From Thermoanaerobaculia bacterium (GTDB lineage Bacteria; Acidobacteriota; Thermoanaerobaculia; Thermoanaerobaculales; Sulfomarinibacteraceae), in contig JAMOWA010000059.1 in the NCBI GenBank assembly GCA_027061805.1, positions 124,001 through 188,000 of the forward strand: 64,000 bases of DNA. The letters are read 5' to 3'. Position 1 is the first letter of the stretch. Each line of letters begins with the position of its first letter. Made by a program: the position numbers and the translations under genes. Positions 39,772-52,006 of this stretch are shown here, piece by piece. The notes beneath the pieces were generated by a model that ran no database searches, was not told the DNA's origin, and saw only the letters and a program-made list of their open reading frames with translations.

Positions 39772-41643
39772 ATGGGCTCCCCCGAGCACGGGATCGTCGT
39801 CGTCGGAGCCGGACACGCGGGGTGCGAGGCTGCGCTCGCGGCCGCCAGGATGGGCGTGCCGGTGGTGGTGGTGACCCTCCATGCGGGCCGTGTGGCGGAG
39901 ATGCCGTGCAATCCTGCCATGGGAGGTGTCGGCAAGGGGCACATCATGGCGGAGCTCGACGCCCTCGGCGGGGTCCAGCCATGGGCGGCGGACCGCTCCG
40001 GCATCCAGTTCAGGATGCTGAACAGGTCCAGGGGGCCCGCGGTGTGGGGCCCCAGGGCCCAGTGCGACAGGGCGGACTACAGCCGGAGGATGGCGAGGAT
40101 CCTCGGAGGTGTCCCGGGAATCCGGGTCGTGGAGGGTGAGGCCATGGGGCTCCTGGTGAGGGACGATGGCGTCCGCGGCGTGCTGCTCGCCGGCGGGGAA
40201 CGTCTCCGGGCCGCGTGCGTGGTCCTCGGCACCGGGACCTTCCTCGGAGGAATCCTCCACACCGGACCCGAGCGGCGTCCCGGAGGGCGGTTCGGCGAGG
40301 CTCCGAGCGTGGGGCTGGGGCGGGCGCTCGAGGCCCTCGGACTCGAGCTGCGGCGCCACAAGACGGGGACGCCGCCCCGCCTCCACCGGGACAGCCTGGA
40401 CATGGACCGGCTGGAGGTCCAGGCGGGGGATGATGAGCCGCGGCCCTTCTCCTGGAGGACCGCCTCGGTGCGGAACTGCGCCGTCTGCTGGATCACCAGG
40501 ACACCCCCGGTGGTCCAGAGGATCATCGGCGACAACCTGCACCGGTCGCCCCTCTTCGCGGGGGTGATCGAGGGGACCGGACCGCGGTACTGCCCATCCA
40601 TCGAGGACAAGGTGGTGCGGTTTCCCCACCACGACGAGCACACGATCTTCCTGGAGCCGGAGGGGCTGGACACGCCGAGCGTCTATGTCAACGGGCTGTC
40701 CACGAGCCTGCCGCGCGACGTCCAGGAGGCCGTGGTCCACGCGGTGCCCGGCCTGGAGAGGGCGCGGTTCCTTCGGTACGGCTACGCGGTGGAGTACGAC
40801 GTGGTGCCGGCCACGCAGGTGCGGCGGAGCCTCGAGGTCCGCGGGGTGGAGGGCCTGTTCCTCGCGGGACAGCTCCTGGGCACCTCCGGCTACGAGGAGG
40901 CCGCGGCGCTGGGGTTCCTCGCCGGCGTGAACGCCGTTGCGCGCCTCCGGGGGGAGCGGCCCCTGGTGCTCGGACGGGAGGAGGCCTACATGGGGGTTCT
41001 CGTGGACGACCTGGTGGGCCGGGACCAGCGGGAGCCCTACAGGATGCTCACGGGACGGGCGGAGCACCGGCTGATCCTGGGAGTGGACTCCGCGAGGGAG
41101 CGGCTCATGGGGCGTGGCGTGGAGCTGGGGCTCGTCCCGGAGAGGGTGTTTCACGTGGAACGTTCACGATGGGAGCGGCGGGAGGACGCGGTCCGGTGGC
41201 TCGAGGAGAGCACCCTCAACCCGGACCCGGAGACCCGGACCGCCGTCCGGGGGGTGGCAGGGATCGAGCTGGAGCGCCAGACCACGTGGGCGGCGGTGGT
41301 GCGCCGTCAGGACGTGGACCTTGAGCGCCTGATCCGCTCGCTGCCACCGCTCGCCGCGCTCGGGGTCGAGGATGCGCGGGTCGTGGTGTCGCGGGTGCGG
41401 TACGCGGGATACCTGGAGCGGCACCGGCGGGAGGTGGAACGGCTGAAGAGGCTCGGGAGTGTCGTGATTCCCCAGGGATTCCTCGATGAGGACGTTCCGG
41501 GGCTCTCCCTCGAGGTCCGTGAGGTTCTCCGGAGGAGCCGGCCGGAGACGCTCGCCGAGGCGGAGCGGTTGCCGGGCATGACACCGGCCGCCATGGCCAT
41601 CCTGGTGAGCCGGCTGGCCGGGCGTGGGGTGGACCGTGGCTGA
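39772..41643 (+). CDS. mnmG: tRNA uridine-5-carboxymethylaminomethyl modification enzyme MnmG
   Basis: A 623-residue FAD enzyme, the partner of MnmE. It begins with the dinucleotide fold VVVGAGHAGCEAALAAARMG and continues with EMPCNPAMGGVGKGH, the RAQCDRADYSRRM segment with a catalytic cysteine, and a second cysteine in the KTGTPPRL neighbourhood region, ending in the C-terminal tRNA-binding helices (LERHRREVERLK). Start and stop abut mnmE and overlap rsmG. A parS-like site lies within its last third. Confidence 0.97.
   Translation: MGSPEHGIVVVGAGHAGCEAALAAARMGVPVVVVTLHAGRVAEMPCNPAMGGVGKGHIMAELDALGGVQPWAADRSGIQFRMLNRSRGPAVWGPRAQCDRADYSRRMARILGGVPGIRVVEGEAMGLLVRDDGVRGVLLAGGERLRAACVVLGTGTFLGGILHTGPERRPGGRFGEAPSVGLGRALEALGLELRRHKTGTPPRLHRDSLDMDRLEVQAGDDEPRPFSWRTASVRNCAVCWITRTPPVVQRIIGDNLHRSPLFAGVIEGTGPRYCPSIEDKVVRFPHHDEHTIFLEPEGLDTPSVYVNGLSTSLPRDVQEAVVHAVPGLERARFLRYGYAVEYDVVPATQVRRSLEVRGVEGLFLAGQLLGTSGYEEAAALGFLAGVNAVARLRGERPLVLGREEAYMGVLVDDLVGRDQREPYRMLTGRAEHRLILGVDSARERLMGRGVELGLVPERVFHVERSRWERREDAVRWLEESTLNPDPETRTAVRGVAGIELERQTTWAAVVRRQDVDLERLIRSLPPLAALGVEDARVVVSRVRYAGYLERHRREVERLKRLGSVVIPQGFLDEDVPGLSLEVREVLRRSRPETLAEAERLPGMTPAAMAILVSRLAGRGVDRG
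41147..41162. promoter_or_regulatory. parS site inside mnmG
   Basis: TGTTTCACGTGGAACG differs by one base from the B. subtilis parS sequence read in this orientation (TGTTTCACGTGGAACA). It is a near-palindromic 16-mer centred on CACGTG, about 1.9 kb upstream of parB and 7 kb from the putative origin, the usual setting for ParB nucleation. Confidence 0.8.
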
Positions 41644-42244
41644 GGACTTCGTGGCCATCCTGGGCCGCCATGGGGTCGGCGGCGAGATGGCCGAACGGCT
41701 GGGGGTGTACCTGGAGCTGCTGGAGCGGTGGGGCCGGACCCACAACCTCGTCCGGCATGGCGGCCGGGAGGAGCTCGTGGTCCGGCACGTCCTGGAGTCG
41801 CTCCACGGGGCCGGACACCTGGGAGGAGACCGCGGTCTGCTGGTGGACGTGGGCAGCGGGGCCGGGCTTCCCGGGGTTCCGCTCCTGGTGGCCCGGCCGC
41901 GGTGGAGAGGCATCCTGGTGGAGCCGCGGACGAAACGCTGGACCTTTCTCAGGCTGGTGATCCGGGAGCTCGGGCTCGAGGCCGAGGCCCTCGGGTGCCG
42001 GTACGACGACCCGTGTCTGGACGGGGTCCGGCCGGACGCGGTGGTCTCGCGGGCGCTCGGTGGGTACGGGGCCCTCCTCGAGTGGGCGGCGCCACGGCTG
42101 GAGCATGGCGGGCGAGTGGTGCTCTGGATGGGAGAGGCCGAGGCGGAAACACTTCGGTCGATGGCGCAGTGGCGTGTGATACTCTCACCGCTGCCCGACC
42201 TGGAACGGAGCGTGCTGGCGGTACTTCAACCATGTTTCACGTGA
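41636..42244 (+). CDS. rsmG: 16S rRNA (guanine527-N7)-methyltransferase
   Basis: A 202-residue Rossmann-fold methyltransferase that modifies G527 of 16S rRNA using SAM. The N-terminal helices contain LERWGRTHNLVR, and the SAM loop is LVDVGSGAGLPGVPLLVARP; VSRALGGYGALLEWAAP matches the later conserved part. The GTG chosen overlaps the mnmG stop; another GTG 12 bases upstream is possible. Its 3' end overlaps the parA start by 13 bases. Loss of this gene gives low-level streptomycin resistance in other bacteria. Confidence 0.93.
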   Translation: MAEDFVAILGRHGVGGEMAERLGVYLELLERWGRTHNLVRHGGREELVVRHVLESLHGAGHLGGDRGLLVDVGSGAGLPGVPLLVARPRWRGILVEPRTKRWTFLRLVIRELGLEAEALGCRYDDPCLDGVRPDAVVSRALGGYGALLEWAAPRLEHGGRVVLWMGEAEAETLRSMAQWRVILSPLPDLERSVLAVLQPCFT

Positions 42245-43020
42245 AACGTCGCATCGTGGCCGTGGCCAACCAGAAGGGTGGCGTGGGGAAGACGACCACG
42301 GCCATCAACCTGGCGGCGGCCCTGGCCGCCTTCGAGCACCGGACGCTGGTGGTCGACCTCGATCCCCAGTCGAACTGCACCTCGGGCATCGGGCTCGAGG
42401 TGGGACACGGTGACCCCACGAGCTACCGGGTCCTCACGGGGGAGGTTCCCCTTGCCGGGGCCATCCGCCCCACCACCTTCCCCCACCTGGAGATCGTCCC
42501 CTCCACGGCGGAGCTTGCCGGTGCGGAGGTGGAGCTGGTGGGGATGATGGGGCGGGAATTCCGGCTGCGGGATGCCCTGGAGGGCGTGGACGGATACCCC
42601 TTCGTGTTCATCGACTGTCCCCCGTCGCTGGGTCTTCTCACCGTGAACGCCCTGGCCGCCGCCGACGCCCTCATCGTCCCCATCCAGTGCGAGTACTTCG
42701 CGCTGGAGGGGGTCTCGGACCTCACGCGGACCGTGGAGGAGGTACGGCGGTATCTCAACCCGGGCCTGGAGATCGACGGGGTGCTGCTCACCATGTACGA
42801 CGATCGGACGAACCTCGCCCGCCAGGTGGCCGATGAGGTACGGGCCGTCTTTGGTGATCTGGTCTTCGAGTCAGTGGTTCCCCGGAACATCAGGCTGGCG
42901 GAGGCCCCCTCCCACGGGCGCCCCATCCACGCCTACGATCTGCGGAGCCGGGGCTCCCGGGCCTACCTGGCCCTGGGGCGCGAGTACCTCGAACGTCTGG
43001 AGAGGCGGCATGGCGCGTAG
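42232..43020 (+). CDS. parA: chromosome partitioning ATPase ParA (Soj)
   Basis: A 262-residue deviant Walker ATPase that moves ParB-bound origins along the nucleoid. Walker A is KGGVGKTT, Walker A' lies in VVDLDPQSNCTSG, and FIDCPPSLGLLTVNAL is Walker B. The short N-terminus before the P-loop is typical of chromosomal Soj. The start codon lies inside a parS site that encodes MFHVKR. The 3' end overlaps parB by 11 bases. Confidence 0.96.
   Translation: MFHVKRRIVAVANQKGGVGKTTTAINLAAALAAFEHRTLVVDLDPQSNCTSGIGLEVGHGDPTSYRVLTGEVPLAGAIRPTTFPHLEIVPSTAELAGAEVELVGMMGREFRLRDALEGVDGYPFVFIDCPPSLGLLTVNALAAADALIVPIQCEYFALEGVSDLTRTVEEVRRYLNPGLEIDGVLLTMYDDRTNLARQVADEVRAVFGDLVFESVVPRNIRLAEAPSHGRPIHAYDLRSRGSRAYLALGREYLERLERRHGA
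42233..42248. promoter_or_regulatory. parS site over the parA start codon
   Basis: TGTTTCACGTGAAACG matches the palindromic parS TGTTTCACGTGAAACA at 15 of 16 positions. It begins at the second base of the parA ATG and encodes the first residues of ParA. ParB bound here would sit over the translation start region of its own operon. Confidence 0.88.
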
Positions 43021-43885
43021 GCAGGCACTGGGCCGTGGCCTCAAGGCCCTGATCCCCGAGACGCCCCGGGCCCGTTCGGGCCTGGCCGAGATCCCGGTGG
43101 ACCGGATCCGTCCCAACCCCCACCAGCCCCGCCACCATTTTGACGAGGAGGCGTTGCAGGAGCTCGCCGCATCCGTGGCGAGGCACGGCCTTCTCCAGCC
43201 CCTCGTGGTGAGCGAGGACCCCGATGGGGACGGGTACGTCCTGGTCGCCGGAGAGCGCCGCCTGCGGGCGGCCAGGAAGGCGGGCCTCGCCACCGTCCCG
43301 GCGGTGATCCGCGAGCGGGTGGACGGTGCGGGCGAGCTCGAGCTCGCGCTGGTGGAGAACCTCCAGCGGCGGGACCTGACACCCCTGGAGGAGGCCCGGG
43401 CCTTCGAGGACCTCAGGAGCCGCTTCGGCCTCTCGCAGGCCGAGATCGCGTCGCGGGTGGGCCGAGATCGGAGCTCCGTGGCCAACTCATTGCGCCTCTT
43501 GAGGTTACCTGCGGAGATCCAGGTGCTCGTGGAGGAGGGGCGGCTGAGTTCAAGTGCCGCCCGCACGATCCTGGGGTTTCCAGATACCGAGACGCAGGTT
43601 CTCTGGGCCCGGAGGGCGGCGGAGGGTGCCGTGAACGTCCGCGACCTGGAGCGGGAGGCGGCCCGGGCGCAGAAGACCCCCCGGCGGACCCGGAACCGCC
43701 GGCCCGCGGCCGACCCCAACCTGGAGGCGGCGGCGCAGCGCCTGGCCCTGAAACTCGGGGCCCGCGTGGAGATCCGGCCGGCACGCCGAGGGGGCGCCAT
43801 CCGTATCGTGTGCCGGGAGGATGCAGAGCTCATCCGAGTGTTCGACATGCTGATGGGGGAGGACCACCATGGCCCGAAACACTGA
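43010..43885 (+). CDS. parB: chromosome partitioning protein ParB
   Basis: A 291-residue parS-binding CTPase clamp. It starts with the ParA-stimulating basic peptide (MARRQALGRGLKALIP), followed by the IPVDRIRPNPHQPRHHFDEE segment, the CTP-binding GERRLRAARKAG and ENLQRRDLTPLEEA motifs, and a helix-turn-helix around LSQAEIASRVGRDRSSVANSLRLL. A C-terminal dimer domain completes it. It overlaps parA upstream and the bactofilin gene downstream by 17 bases, so all three are probably one unit. Confidence 0.96.
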   Translation: MARRQALGRGLKALIPETPRARSGLAEIPVDRIRPNPHQPRHHFDEEALQELAASVARHGLLQPLVVSEDPDGDGYVLVAGERRLRAARKAGLATVPAVIRERVDGAGELELALVENLQRRDLTPLEEARAFEDLRSRFGLSQAEIASRVGRDRSSVANSLRLLRLPAEIQVLVEEGRLSSSAARTILGFPDTETQVLWARRAAEGAVNVRDLEREAARAQKTPRRTRNRRPAADPNLEAAAQRLALKLGARVEIRPARRGGAIRIVCREDAELIRVFDMLMGEDHHGPKH

Positions 43886-44249
43886 CGCGCTCAACGGTTT
43901 CCTGGACCCCGGATGCACCATCCGCGGCGACCTGGAGTTCGAGAACGTCTTCCGGCTGGACGGGAGGGTGGAGGGGACCGTGCGATCCTCCGCCGAGCTC
44001 CTGATCGGGGAGAAGGGTGTGGTGGAGGGCGAGGTCCATGTGGCGCGCTGTGTGGTGGGGGGTCAGGTCCGGGGCGTCATCAACGCCACCTCCACGGTGC
44101 AGCTGCTGGCCACGGCCAGGGTGTGGGGCGACGTCAAGACCCCATCGCTCGTCATGGAGGATGGGGCGTTCCTGGAGGGGAAGGTGGCCATGGAGGGTGG
44201 AGGTGCACCGTCCGGAGGAACCCCCCGGGCGAAGGGGAAAAAGCCTTGA
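43869..44249 (+). CDS. bactofilin
   Basis: A 126-residue cytoskeletal protein of the bactofilin (DUF583) family. The central right-handed beta-helix shows the repeat pattern around FLDPGCTIRGDLEFENVF, VEGTVRSSAELLIGEKGVVEGEV and VWGDVKTPSLVMEDGAFLEGKV. Short polar tails flank it (GGAPSGGTPRAKGKKP at the end). Bactofilins polymerise without nucleotides and organise poles or cell-wall enzymes; in Myxococcus they scaffold the ParABS machinery. Its overlap with parB suggests such a link here. Confidence 0.93.
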   Translation: MARNTDALNGFLDPGCTIRGDLEFENVFRLDGRVEGTVRSSAELLIGEKGVVEGEVHVARCVVGGQVRGVINATSTVQLLATARVWGDVKTPSLVMEDGAFLEGKVAMEGGGAPSGGTPRAKGKKP

Positions 44250-44274
44250 CCCCCCTGGACGTTTTTGTTAGCTT
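44246..44274 (+). promoter_or_regulatory. ATP synthase operon promoter
   Basis: TTGACC starts four bases before the bactofilin stop, followed by a 17-base spacer and TAGCTT. The b' ATG is 45 bases further on. The -10 matches the one before cutA. Confidence 0.55.
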
Positions 44275-44319
44275 GAGGCGCCCTGCACCAGCAGGCAAGG
44301 TCGACCCTCGGAGCGGTGC

Positions 44320-44751
44320 ATGAGCCCACCAGACTACTCCCTCATCCTCATCATGATCTGCTTCTGGGTCTGTTACTGGCTCGTGAAGCGGTACCTCCTG
44401 GACAGCCTGGGCAGGATCGTGGAGGAGCGGCAGGCCCGCCTGGACTCCGCCGAGGCCGAGTGGTCGGCGAGGCACGAGGCGTTCCTGGAGGCCACCCGGG
44501 AGCTGGAGGCCCGCCTGGAGGAGGCGGCCAGGGCCGGGTCCCGGCGGCGGGCGGAGCTCCGCCAGGAGGCCATCGACGAGAAGCAGAGGAGGCTCGAGTC
44601 GGCCCACGCACAGGCGGAGACGCGCCTGAAGGCAGCGCTCGACGAGCTGGACACCGCGGCAGCGGAGGCTCGCCGCGAGCTCCGGGAGACCGCCAGGAGC
44701 CTCGCGCGGACCCTGGCGTCCCGGCTCCTGGAGCGGGAGGTGGCCTCATGA
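44320..44751 (+). CDS. atpF': ATP synthase F0 subunit b'
   Basis: A 143-residue stalk subunit with one N-terminal membrane helix (about residues 6-24, LILIMICFWVCYWLV) and a long charged coiled coil. It has no signal peptide, unlike the next gene, and together they form the b'b heterodimer found in photosynthetic bacteria and several other phyla. The stop overlaps the next ATG as ATGA. It opens the operon here, with no a or c subunit gene upstream. Confidence 0.9.
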   Translation: MSPPDYSLILIMICFWVCYWLVKRYLLDSLGRIVEERQARLDSAEAEWSARHEAFLEATRELEARLEEAARAGSRRRAELRQEAIDEKQRRLESAHAQAETRLKAALDELDTAAAEARRELRETARSLARTLASRLLEREVAS

Positions 44752-45314
44752 GGGGGCTCGCCGGGCCGGCGCTTGTGAGCATGATCCTCGTCGCCCCGCC
44801 GGCCCTGGCTGCGGAGGGCACCACGCTCGGGATCCCCGACGACATCTGGAAGCTCGTGAACCTGGTGGCCTTCCTGGCCGCACTGGGCTGGTTCATCGGG
44901 AGGCCTCTCACGCGGTTCCTGGAGGATCGCCGGACCGGGATCCGGACGGAGCTGGAGGCGGCCCGCGAGAAGCTCGCCCGTGCCGAGGCCCTCCAGGCCG
45001 AGGTGGAGCAGAGGCTCGCCTCGGTGGAGCGGGAGATCGAGGCGATCCGGGAGCGCGCCGAGCGGGAGGGCCGTGCCGAGGCCGAGCGGATCCTCGCCGA
45101 GGCCGCGGCCGAGGAGGAGCGGTTCCTCAGGCGTGTGGAGGACGAGATCGCCCGCCGGACCACCGAGACGCGGCTCACCCTGGCCCGCGACACCGCGGAC
45201 CTCACCGCGCAGATGGCTCGTGAGCTGCTGGAGCGCGAGGTGACCGAGGGCGACCGCAAGCGGATCCTCGAGAGGAGCCTCGCGGCGCTGAAGAACCTGG
45301 ACGGGAAGGACTGA
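44748..45314 (+). CDS. atpF: ATP synthase F0 subunit b
   Basis: A 188-residue b subunit. It has an extra N-terminal hydrophobic stretch ending in ALAAEG that looks like a cleavable signal, then the membrane helix (LVNLVAFLAALGWFIG), the conserved RPLTRFLEDR turn, and a long Glu, Arg and Ala-rich coiled coil that binds the delta subunit. Such signal-bearing b subunits are known in several phyla. It overlaps b' upstream and ends two bases before atpH. Confidence 0.92.
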   Translation: MRGLAGPALVSMILVAPPALAAEGTTLGIPDDIWKLVNLVAFLAALGWFIGRPLTRFLEDRRTGIRTELEAAREKLARAEALQAEVEQRLASVEREIEAIRERAEREGRAEAERILAEAAAEEERFLRRVEDEIARRTTETRLTLARDTADLTAQMARELLEREVTEGDRKRILERSLAALKNLDGKD

Positions 45315-45316
45315 GC

Positions 45317-45877
45317 ATGTCCCGATTCCGAGCCAACCCCTATGCCCGGGCCCTCCATGAGGTCGTGCTGGATGCCTCTCCGGACCGGGAGGAGGCCGTC
45401 ACCGGTGAGCTCGAGGCCCTGGCACGTGTGGTGGAGGAGGTCCCGGACTTCCTCCGCGCCATGATCGCCCCCACGGTGCCGCAGGAGCAGAAGACCCGGA
45501 TCCTCGACACCGTCCTGGACACGCTCGGTATCCTGGAACCGACCCGGCGCTTTGCCCACGTGCTGCAGAGGAACTATCGCCTGGAGCACGTCGCGGAGAT
45601 CGTGTCGGCCTACCGCGCCAGGGTGGACCGGAGGATGGGACGGGTCCGGGTGTCGGTGGAGGTGGCGGGTGACCTGGACGCCGCCGCGCGCGACAATGTG
45701 GTGGCGGTGCTGGCCCGGCTCACGGGCTCCGAGGTCATCGCGGAGTTCTCCCAGAACCCCGAGCTGCTCGCCGGCTTCCGGGCGCAGCTCGGTTCCAAGG
45801 TCTTCGACGGATCCCTGGTGGGCCAGCTCGACCAGCTGCGCCGCGCCATCGCGTCACAACCCCTTTCCGAGAGGTAG
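45317..45877 (+). CDS. atpH: ATP synthase F1 subunit delta
   Basis: A 186-residue OSCP/delta subunit joining the peripheral stalk to the top of F1. It has the helical N-terminal domain starting with YARALHEVV and the conserved C-terminal segment NPELLAGFRAQLGSKVFDGSLVGQLDQLRR. GGGAAGGACTGAGC provides a ribosome site reaching back into atpF. It lies three bases before atpA. Confidence 0.95.
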   Translation: MSRFRANPYARALHEVVLDASPDREEAVTGELEALARVVEEVPDFLRAMIAPTVPQEQKTRILDTVLDTLGILEPTRRFAHVLQRNYRLEHVAEIVSAYRARVDRRMGRVRVSVEVAGDLDAAARDNVVAVLARLTGSEVIAEFSQNPELLAGFRAQLGSKVFDGSLVGQLDQLRRAIASQPLSER

Positions 45878-45880
45878 CAC

Positions 45881-49726
<3,846 letters not shown>

Positions 49727-49727
49727 G

Positions 49728-50135
49728 GTGGACGGGACCCTCCGGATCGAGGTGGTCACCCAGACCCGCAAGGTCCTCGACGAGGAGGTGGCCGAGGTCC
49801 AGCTCCCCGGCAGCCTCGGCATGCTCGGGATCCTGCCGGGCCACACGCCGCTGCTGACCACCCTCGGGATCGGCGAGCTCATGTACCGGAAGGACCACCG
49901 GGAGTCGTACCTGGCCATCCGGTGGGGCTTCGCCGAGGTCCTGCCCGATCGTGTGACGGTGCTGGCCTCCCTGGCCGAGGCGCCGGAGGAGATCGACGTG
50001 GAGGCCGCCGAGCGGGACCAGCGGGAGGCGGAGGCGGCCCTGGCCACCGTGGACGCGGCGGACCTGGAGCGGATGCGGGCCAAGCTCGAGCTCGCCATCA
50101 CCCGGCTCCAGGTGGCCCGTCGCGGGACGGGGTGA
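49728..50135 (+). CDS. atpC: ATP synthase F1 subunit epsilon
   Basis: A 135-residue subunit with the N-terminal beta-sandwich (VAEVQLPGSLGMLGILPGHTPLLT) and the C-terminal two-helix hairpin (Glu, Ala and Arg-rich) that can inhibit ATP hydrolysis. It starts at GTG, one base beyond the atpD stop; GGCGGAGG in the end of atpD gives the ribosome site. It is the last gene of the operon and a palindromic hairpin follows. Confidence 0.95.
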   Translation: MDGTLRIEVVTQTRKVLDEEVAEVQLPGSLGMLGILPGHTPLLTTLGIGELMYRKDHRESYLAIRWGFAEVLPDRVTVLASLAEAPEEIDVEAAERDQREAEAALATVDAADLERMRAKLELAITRLQVARRGTG

Positions 50136-50160
50136 GGCGAGCCGCAGGGACGTTCCGGGA

Positions 50161-50184
50161 GGCCCCCGCGATCGCGTGGGGGCC
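50161..50184 (+). terminator. hairpin after the ATP synthase operon
   Basis: A near-perfect palindrome, GGCCCCC paired with GGGGGCC around GCGATCGCGT, 25 bases after the atpC stop. No T tract follows. Its position before a new promoter supports termination. Confidence 0.5.
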
Positions 50185-50241
50185 GTACCATGTGGGGCGG
50201 CGGTACTCCGTGGCGCGGTGGTGGGGGGGACGGGGAGGACG

Positions 50242-50270
50242 TTGACACCCCGGGAGCGGGACGGTAGCGT
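50242..50270 (+). promoter_or_regulatory. promoter of the sodium-symporter gene
   Basis: Consensus TTGACA, a 17-base spacer and TAGCGT, with a leader of about 24 bases to the ATG. Confidence 0.6.
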
Positions 50271-50294
50271 GGCAGCAGTGACGGGAACCGATCC

Positions 50295-51668
50295 ATGATG
50301 TACGCCAGCACGGGGGGGACGGCGGGGACGGGGAACGCCCCGGGCCGCGGCCAGTGGAGCTCCGGACTCGGGTTCATCCTGGCGGCCGCGGGCTCGGCGG
50401 TGGGCCTGGGCAACATCTGGCGCTTCCCCTATTCGACCGGCGAGAACGGCGGTGGCGCCTTCATCCTGGTCTACCTGGTGGCGGTGGCGGCCATCGGCCT
50501 TCCGGTGATGCTCCTGGAGATCAGCCTCGGGAGGGCCACCCAGAAGAACCCCGTGGGTGCCATCGCCGCCATCCGCGCGAAGGGCCCCTGGAAGCTCATC
50601 GGATACCTGGCCATCCTGACGGGGCTCGGGATCCTCTCCTTCTACTGCGTCATCGCGGGCGAGGTCCTGGCCTGGTTTGCCGACTACGGGCAGAGGACGG
50701 TCACCGGAACCTCCATGCTCCACGGGTTCGGAGCCGGTCCCTCCATCGTCTCCTTCGTGCTCTTCGTCGGCCTGACGGTCCTTGTGGTGGCCGGCGGCGT
50801 CCAGCGCGGCATCGAGCGGTGGGCCAAGATCCTCATGCCCCTGCTGCTCGTCATGATGATCGCCGTCACCGTCCGGGGCCTGCTCCTGCCCGGGGCCATG
50901 GAGGGCGTCCGCTGGCTCCTGATGCCCGATTTCTCGAAGATCGGGTGGAAGGTGGTGCTCGAGGCCATGTCCCAGGCGTTCTTCTCGCTGTCCCTGGGCA
51001 TGGGGGCCATGCTCACCTACGGGTCCTACCTCTCGAAACACCAGAACATCGTGGCCTGCGGGACCTGGGTGGTGGCCTTCGACACACTCATCGCGGTGCT
51101 GGCGGGGTTCATGATCTTCCCCGCGGTCTTCGCGCTGGGACAGGAACCGGGGGCCGGACCGACGCTCATCTTCGAGGTGCTGCCGAAGGTCTTCGCCGCC
51201 ATGCCCGGTGGAGCGTTCATGGGCATGGCCTTCTTCTTCCTGCTGGGAGTGGCGGCCCTGACCTCCACCGTGTCCCTCCTGGAGGTGGTGACGGCCTACT
51301 TCGTGGACGAGCTCCACTGGTCCCGCCGGAAGTCGGTGGTGGCCATGGGGGCGGCCACCGTGGTGCTGGGGATCCCGTCGGCCCTGGCATGGGCGGGGGT
51401 GGACCCCCTGGCCACGGTCCGGATCCTCGGGCAGGACGGGCTGTTCTCCCTCATGGACTTCCTCTGGGTGAACATCTCGCTCCCCCTCGGCGGCCTGCTG
51501 CTGTGCGTGTTCGCGAGCCTCGTGTGGGGCCTCGACGCCGCGACGCGGGAGATCGTCTCCTCGGCCCCCCGGTTCGCCGCCTTCGCCGGGATCTGGCGGT
51601 TCTTCATCCGGTACGTCTGCCCGGTCTTCATCGCCATCATCCTGCTCACGAGGCTCGTGCCGGTGTGA
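50295..51668 (+). CDS. sodium-dependent transporter of the NSS family
   Basis: A 457-residue LeuT-fold transporter that imports amino acids or amines with sodium. The family signature at the first helix is plain: AAAGSAVGLGNIWRFPYSTGENGGGAF cut across its two halves by the unwound GLGNIWRFPY segment. About eleven to twelve hydrophobic helices follow, including LGMGAMLTYGSYLSK. Bacterial members include LeuT and the tryptophan carrier TnaT. With a tryptophanase gene 8 kb downstream, tryptophan is a possible substrate, but no residue proves it. The first of two adjacent ATGs is used. It has its own promoter and is followed by tRNA-Pro. Confidence 0.92.
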   Translation: MMYASTGGTAGTGNAPGRGQWSSGLGFILAAAGSAVGLGNIWRFPYSTGENGGGAFILVYLVAVAAIGLPVMLLEISLGRATQKNPVGAIAAIRAKGPWKLIGYLAILTGLGILSFYCVIAGEVLAWFADYGQRTVTGTSMLHGFGAGPSIVSFVLFVGLTVLVVAGGVQRGIERWAKILMPLLLVMMIAVTVRGLLLPGAMEGVRWLLMPDFSKIGWKVVLEAMSQAFFSLSLGMGAMLTYGSYLSKHQNIVACGTWVVAFDTLIAVLAGFMIFPAVFALGQEPGAGPTLIFEVLPKVFAAMPGGAFMGMAFFFLLGVAALTSTVSLLEVVTAYFVDELHWSRRKSVVAMGAATVVLGIPSALAWAGVDPLATVRILGQDGLFSLMDFLWVNISLPLGGLLLCVFASLVWGLDAATREIVSSAPRFAAFAGIWRFFIRYVCPVFIAIILLTRLVPV

Positions 51669-51723
51669 CCCCACCCGTCCGAGTTGCCTTCCGCGGATTC
51701 CTGGACTAGAATGTCGCACCCGT

Positions 51724-51800
51724 CGGGGCGTAGCTCAGCCTGGCAGAGCGCACGGTTCGGGACCGTGAGGCCGGTGGTTCAAATCCACTCGCCCCGACCA
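51724..51800 (+). tRNA. tRNA-Pro (anticodon CGG)
   Basis: A 77-base cloverleaf with acceptor stem CGGGGCG/CGCCCCG, D arm GCTCAGCCTGGCAGAGC, anticodon loop TTCGGGA reading CCG, T loop TTCAAAT and encoded CCA. The leading C pairs with G72 as usual for proline tRNA. Confidence 0.97.
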
Positions 51801-51971
51801 TCTTCCTTCTTCCATGGGCTGGACCAGACGGTTCGTCGCCGTGTTCCGTAGAACCCGGTGAAGAAACCGTGGACGTTCTCCTACCGCCACCGCCGCCCCC
51901 ACGGGCGGCGGTCTCGCGTGGACTCCCCATCCCATCCCGCGGCACTGCAGGAACTTGGGGTGTGCGGGCCG

Positions 51972-52000
51972 TTGACGGCCCCCCGGGTCTGCTCTACCGT
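51972..52000 (+). promoter_or_regulatory. lexA promoter
   Basis: TTGACG, a 17-base spacer and TACCGT. Only six bases separate the -10 from the ATG, so transcription should begin at or next to the A of the start codon. No clear LexA operator (CTGT-N8-ACAG or GAAC-N4-GTTC) is visible around it. Confidence 0.6.
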
Positions 52001-52006
52001 TGGACC

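Noticed and set aside
51801-52006. Search for an SOS operator upstream of lexA.
   Set aside because: No CTGT-N8-ACAG, GAAC-N4-GTTC or other convincing dyad was found; a lineage-specific operator could exist but I cannot point to one.
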